A stretch of 28,110 nucleotides of DNA from Prolixibacteraceae bacterium. GTDB taxonomy: Bacteria > Bacteroidota > Bacteroidia > Bacteroidales > Prolixibacteraceae. The notes below the pieces were generated by a model. That model was not told the DNA's origin. It did not search any database and saw only the letters and a list, made by a program, of their open reading frames with translations. The DNA is taken from assembly GCA_003537645.1 (NCBI GenBank), contig DPRM01000126.1, forward strand, positions 88,643 to 116,752. Direction: 5' to 3'. Positions 24,595-28,110 of the stretch are shown piece by piece (the first letter of the stretch is position 1; every line of letters begins with the position of its first letter). The translations under genes and the position numbers were made by a program.

Positions 24595-24732
24595 ATGTAC
24601 TGGACTTCAATACTTTGGTTTTTAAGTTTGCCGGTTATGGTTTTTATTTCGTACCTGCTGGTAAAATTTACAATAAACAAATACGAACCCATTCTTGAAA
24701 AACCTCTAAAAAAGGCAAATCCTGAAAAGTAA
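24595..24732 (+). CDS. Small single-TM protein, candidate CydX-like bd oxidase subunit
   Basis: 45 codons, below the usual ORF size cut-off. The N-terminus MYWTSILWFLSLPVMVFISY forms one membrane helix rich in Trp and Tyr, followed by LLVKFTINKYEPILEKPLKK and a short charged end (ANPEK). CydX-type proteins (about 30-50 residues, aromatic start, one helix, charged tail, gene right after cydB) look the same in layout. It is 151 bp downstream of cydB on the same strand, before any terminator. It has no strong Shine-Dalgarno site (ATCAATTATTT precedes the ATG). Sequence similarity to CydX is weak, so the identity is inferred from position and architecture. Confidence 0.55.
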   Translation: MYWTSILWFLSLPVMVFISYLLVKFTINKYEPILEKPLKKANPEK

Positions 24733-24810
24733 GGTTTTTCTGTAGCAATATACTATCGCAATTCTTTGAATGAAGTTTAAAATTTCGACGCCATAAATCG
24801 CAGAAAGAAT

Positions 24811-24845
24811 AAAGGCCATCGCATACATTTGATGTGATGGCCTTT
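24811..24845. terminator. Hairpin between convergent transcripts
   Basis: AAAGGCCATCGCAT (24811-24824) pairs with 24832-24845 in a 14-bp stem with one G-U pair and a 7-base loop. On the minus strand ATTCTTTCTG follows, so it best serves as terminator of the large minus-strand gene. It also ends the cyd side. Confidence 0.7.
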
Positions 24846-24884
24846 GCTTACGAATCCTGTCAAAACGTACAAATAAAAACAGGC

Positions 24885-27869
24885 CTAAAAGTCGAATGAA
24901 ATCAATGCCTGCCGGTTTTTTCCATCCATCAGAATGGACAATTCGTTTTTGAAATTGACATGCCTGATAAAATCTCCCTGTTCAACTACCTCCATTTTCT
25001 TTAATACATCGATATTTATAATTGCGTCGGATGAGTTGTGCGGAATGGTAAAATAGCCCACGTTCATTGATGTTACATTGTGAAAAAAGTGCGAACCGAG
25101 TGAACCATCAAGAGGAAATTCGTCGAGCCCCATCTCAACAATGATGCGTGCTTTCGAGATATTGGCCCATAAAACAGGAATTCCTGTAAACGGATCGCGC
25201 GTTCCCCAGCGCCCCGGTCCAATTAAAATATATTCTCTATTCAGAAATTCCATTTTCCGGTTAAAATGGTTTATTTCTGCCGCTATTTCACGGGTTCTCA
25301 TTTTATCAAACCGGTCAGGATCAACAAAAATAATGTCGTGAATACCGGTAACCACTCCATTGCCCATGCCGCGTTTGGCATACATAATGGTTTTTTCAGG
25401 TTCAATTGTTCCAAGGTTCACTGTTAATTGCTCGTCACGCCTAATCAGTGGTTTTATTTGCAAAAGGTAAAACGTCGGATGTTGGTTGTGTCCCTTTTCC
25501 AAATCTACTGCATATTCAATTTCTACCGGCGAACCCATTGCTTCACGAAATAATTTAAGCAATAAAGTTAAAGTGTTGGCAAGTGGTATTTGTTTGTATT
25601 TTAGTATGTTGGCAAAGTCAATTACCCGAAGTCCAGGATTGTCGATTCCGGGGTTGAGGCAATCGTTTTCGTAATCGTAAACCGAGGCGCAATGCTGCAA
25701 AACTCCATCTTTTTCGGCATACGAGATTTTCATTTTCCTGATGGCCGCACTTTCGCCACCATTCTCCAAATCAAACTGACTGTGATCCATGTCGATGGCA
25801 TAGAATTCCTTTTGCGAATCGCGCACCAGATCATGTATGCCGGTTGTATTAATTTCCGGATACTTGGGGCAGAAACGGTAGGCGTTTTCACCACCAACCA
25901 CATACATCCCCAATCCAACTGCCGAAACTGCAAATCCATCTTCTGGTTCCATATACGAAACTGGGTAGAAATTATACGACTGTGCCACTCCGCTGATAGA
26001 TGGATAATAGTGATCGTTGTACTGGTTTCCAACTACTTCCTGAATGATAACTGCCATTTTTTCTTCCTCTATCTTGTAGTTTACCGCATCGAAATACGAC
26101 ATAGCCGATTCGGTAAAAATACTGGCATACACCAATTTAATAGCTGTTTGAAGCTGTTGGAACCGAACTTCAATATCGGGGTGATTGTTGGGAATCAAAT
26201 AAGTTGCATATACTCCCGAAAATGGTTGTGTCAACGAATCTTCGAAAAGTCCTGAAGATCTGATTGCCAGTGGTTTTGTCATTTTTTTTAGGTACTGGTG
26301 CAATCGCTCCTGAAGTTCTTCGCTGAACTGCGACTCGAGAAAAATGCTTTTGATATGTTCGTAGTCGTTGCTCGCATATATTTCTTCAAACAGATCGTTT
26401 GTTTCCAGAAATTTATCGAATTCCATTGCGCCAATGACTGCAGTTGCCGGAATCCGGATGTTCATTTCAGGAATTATTTTTCCGAAGTCGATGTTCTCGA
26501 TGAAATTACACATAAACGCCATTCCACGGCCTTTGCCGCCAAGCGAACCATTTCCCAGGCGCATTACAAAGCGTTTTCCGGTTACGAGAGTCGGGTCGAA
26601 ATCGATGATACTGCCGCGTAGTTTCTGAACACGGACTTTCTCGAATACATCGAGGCAAAACTTCCGCAGATCATCCGAATTTTTGAAATCCTCGAAACGG
26701 TAGGGAAGTAGTTGCTCTGCAATATTGATCTCACCGCGCGCCATCAGCCATGTCGAAAACGAGTTGCGGTGCCCGTGATAGGCCAATGCATTTTCAGGAA
26801 TAATTCTGAACATTTCCTGAAATTCGGCCATGTTACGGGCAATCATGATCGGATTTCCTTCGGTATCTTTAAAAACGAAGTTTCCGAAGCCAAGTCGTTT
26901 ATAAATGTAGTTGTGAATATCGAGCGCCAGACTTTCGGAGTTTTTATTGATGAAATCGGCGCCAACTTCTCGCGCCCGCTGTGCATTGTTTACATCGTGG
27001 CTTTGCAGCAAAACCGGAACCGGAAACCTAAGTGTTGAATTCACATACCGGAGCAGATCAATTCCTGAATTTTCGTCGTCAACCCCGTTTCTTTGAAATT
27101 TAACGTCAGAAATTACACTAAGCAAAAAATCCTTGTATTTATTGATTATGAAAACCGCCTCCTCGTAATTGCTCACCAGGATGACCTTCGGCCTGGCTCT
27201 CATTTTTAATATTTTATGGAGTTCGTCGGCCGACTTATCTTCAACCAGATTTTGGGTTTGCGTCATAATGTTGGTGTACAACATAGGCAGATACCTCGAA
27301 TAATACTGTATTGAATCTTCAATTAAAAGAATGACCCTTACATTTCCATTAATTGTATCCTGTTCCACATTTTTTTTGTCCTCGATATACTTAATCATAG
27401 CAAGGAAAACATTCGAGTTGCCATTCCAGACAAATACCCGGTCGATCGATTCAATTTTTTCTGAACTGGTCTGGAAATAGCGAAGGTCGCCGTTGTTGTT
27501 GACCAGTAACAAAATTGGAAGCGTTTTTTTTTGTTTATGAATTGCATTTGCAGCACGTACAGGGATGTTTTTATCAACGCCAACCATAATAATCACCAAA
27601 TCGAAATCTCTTGTTTTAACCATGTTCAAGGCTTCTTCTTCAGAATTTACACTGGTAAACCTCGGATAGGTATATAAGTTGAGCTGAAGGAATTCCCCGA
27701 AAATTTTGTCGGTAAATTGCCCTTCGCGCACTATTGAATAGCTATCGTAAAGCGTGGCCAGTAGCAGTACCTCTTTTACCTTGAAAGGCATTAATTCCTG
27801 AAAAATGTCGCGATCGCTTTTTTTTCGTTTATATATTGAGGAGAGTGTAATAGAATCAATGTCTGTCAT
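24885..27869 (-). CDS. Receiver-receiver-ATP-grasp (PPDK N-terminal type) fusion protein
   Basis: 994 residues, no signal peptide, probably cytoplasmic. Receiver-like domain 1 (about 33-165) is degenerate: LLLATLYDSY replaces the acidic pocket and IIMVGV lacks the phospho-Asp. Domain 2 (about 177-325) keeps all canonical residues: E184/D185 (LLIEDS), D255 (VISDVKF), S290 (LLQSHD) and K309 (FINKNS). The PEP synthase/pyruvate phosphate dikinase-type ATP-grasp follows, with GSLGGKGRG (441-449, K446), IRSSGLFEDS (536-545, R537), QPFSGVY (548-554), VEIEYA (782-787) and LLQIKP (802-807). A conserved-looking tail (815-994) has GPGRWGT and GSLGSHFFHN, but I see no swivelling phosphohistidine motif of the GGxTSH type and no PEP/pyruvate TIM barrel. 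The protein may bind or use ATP under receiver control; substrate unknown. It is a single gene. Confidence 0.85.
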   Translation of the reverse strand: MTDIDSITLSSIYKRKKSDRDIFQELMPFKVKEVLLLATLYDSYSIVREGQFTDKIFGEFLQLNLYTYPRFTSVNSEEEALNMVKTRDFDLVIIMVGVDKNIPVRAANAIHKQKKTLPILLLVNNNGDLRYFQTSSEKIESIDRVFVWNGNSNVFLAMIKYIEDKKNVEQDTINGNVRVILLIEDSIQYYSRYLPMLYTNIMTQTQNLVEDKSADELHKILKMRARPKVILVSNYEEAVFIINKYKDFLLSVISDVKFQRNGVDDENSGIDLLRYVNSTLRFPVPVLLQSHDVNNAQRAREVGADFINKNSESLALDIHNYIYKRLGFGNFVFKDTEGNPIMIARNMAEFQEMFRIIPENALAYHGHRNSFSTWLMARGEINIAEQLLPYRFEDFKNSDDLRKFCLDVFEKVRVQKLRGSIIDFDPTLVTGKRFVMRLGNGSLGGKGRGMAFMCNFIENIDFGKIIPEMNIRIPATAVIGAMEFDKFLETNDLFEEIYASNDYEHIKSIFLESQFSEELQERLHQYLKKMTKPLAIRSSGLFEDSLTQPFSGVYATYLIPNNHPDIEVRFQQLQTAIKLVYASIFTESAMSYFDAVNYKIEEEKMAVIIQEVVGNQYNDHYYPSISGVAQSYNFYPVSYMEPEDGFAVSAVGLGMYVVGGENAYRFCPKYPEINTTGIHDLVRDSQKEFYAIDMDHSQFDLENGGESAAIRKMKISYAEKDGVLQHCASVYDYENDCLNPGIDNPGLRVIDFANILKYKQIPLANTLTLLLKLFREAMGSPVEIEYAVDLEKGHNQHPTFYLLQIKPLIRRDEQLTVNLGTIEPEKTIMYAKRGMGNGVVTGIHDIIFVDPDRFDKMRTREIAAEINHFNRKMEFLNREYILIGPGRWGTRDPFTGIPVLWANISKARIIVEMGLDEFPLDGSLGSHFFHNVTSMNVGYFTIPHNSSDAIINIDVLKKMEVVEQGDFIRHVNFKNELSILMDGKNRQALISFDF

Positions 27870-27975
27870 TGTGATATTTCTAATTATTGATGATTTAATT
27901 GTTCCTGAAATCGAATGTGAAAATTATAAAAAAATAGGACTGAAAGATTGTTCTGCCAGAAGTTTTAAAAATCAA

Positions 27976-28110
27976 TGATAAGAGTTCAACGGCTGGGTAC
28001 TGATCCGGACAGACATGTTGTTTTTGGAAAGCGATTTGAAGGCCGTGCTGAATGCCTGATGCATTCGTTTGTGGGCGTATATGTTGGATCAAGCGGAAAA
28101 CCTGTGGATT
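27976..28110 (+). other. Open frame running off the window end; coding status unclear
   Basis: An ATG at 27976 opens a frame of 45 codons to the last base, ending ...VYVGSSGKPVD. The GSSGKPV part is the translated 23-bp repeat (28086-28108), which also reads GSSGKPVE in its first copy at 105. No ribosome site or family motif is visible, and other frames here are equally open. It could be the start of a gene or just repeat-bearing intergenic DNA upstream of the large minus-strand gene. Confidence 0.2.
28086..28108 (+). repeat. Second exact copy of the 23-bp element end
   Basis: The 23 bases starting GGATCAAGCGGAAA match 105-127 without mismatch in the same orientation; the flanks differ (TATGTT versus AAGCTA upstream). 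It probably marks the left edge of another copy of the 101-301 element, cut by the window end. Confidence 0.7.

Noticed and set aside
27895..28092. 65-codon minus-strand frame upstream of the large fusion gene
   Set aside because: It overlaps the leader of that gene, has no ribosome site and no motif; other frames are equally open.
1..28110. CRISPR array, IS transposase, phage or toxin-antitoxin genes
   Set aside because: I found no regularly spaced repeats and no such protein motifs on either strand.

Overview
The window looks like a chromosomal segment of a Bacteroidota bacterium, probably class Bacteroidia near the Marinilabiliales/Prolixibacteraceae-type environmental lineages. The phylum call rests on the many Cys-lipoproteins, a clear Bacteroidota promoter (TTG-N19-TACATTTG at 8889-8918), DUF4492 in front of cydAB, a GH78 rhamnosidase and CE2-type esterase with Bacteroidota-style signal peptides, and mostly absent Shine-Dalgarno sequences. 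The order is inference only. No phage, IS transposase or CRISPR array is visible.

Layout. 1-454: 3' part of a tRNA-Asp, its GNRA-loop terminator, and a roughly 200-bp non-coding element bounded by inverted repeats; a 23-bp piece of it recurs exactly at 28086-28108. 455-2558 (+): a YD-like repeat lipoprotein and a lipoprotein with two Cys-bearing rhodanese domains. 2569-5082 (-): a sulfur-handling cluster with a YeeE/YedE transporter split into two genes and two membrane-anchored rhodanese-like proteins whose catalytic Cys is replaced. A degenerate palindromic repeat lies between the two transporter halves. 5268-8708 (+): a small lipoprotein and a large AsmA-family protein. 8945-11710 (+): an outer-membrane barrel protein; an AT-rich lipoprotein bracketed by two copies of a 44-bp hairpin repeat that differ only by a compensating base-pair change; a DUF4256 protein; and a small three-TM protein behind a perfect 25-bp palindrome.

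12143-17654: a loose carbohydrate group with GH78 alpha-L-rhamnosidase (+), an unknown protein (+), a lipoprotein TIM-barrel sugar isomerase/epimerase (-) and a CE2-like SGNH esterase (-). There is no SusC/SusD pair. 17768-21373: a PaaI-type thioesterase (-) divergent from a three-gene run (nucleoside phosphorylase, SirB1-type protein, DUF819 membrane protein). 21514-24732 (+): the cytochrome bd oxidase operon DUF4492-cydA-cydB, followed by an unlisted 45-codon single-TM ORF that may be a CydX-like subunit. 24885-27869 (-): a 994-residue protein with a degenerate receiver domain, an intact receiver domain, a PEP synthase-type ATP-grasp domain and a unique tail, but no phosphohistidine or PEP-binding domain.

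The most interesting items are the receiver/ATP-grasp fusion, the split sulfur transporter with Cys-less rhodaneses beside a Cys-bearing tandem rhodanese lipoprotein, the possible cyd small subunit, the covarying hairpin pair, and the inverted-repeat element whose motif appears at both ends of the window.
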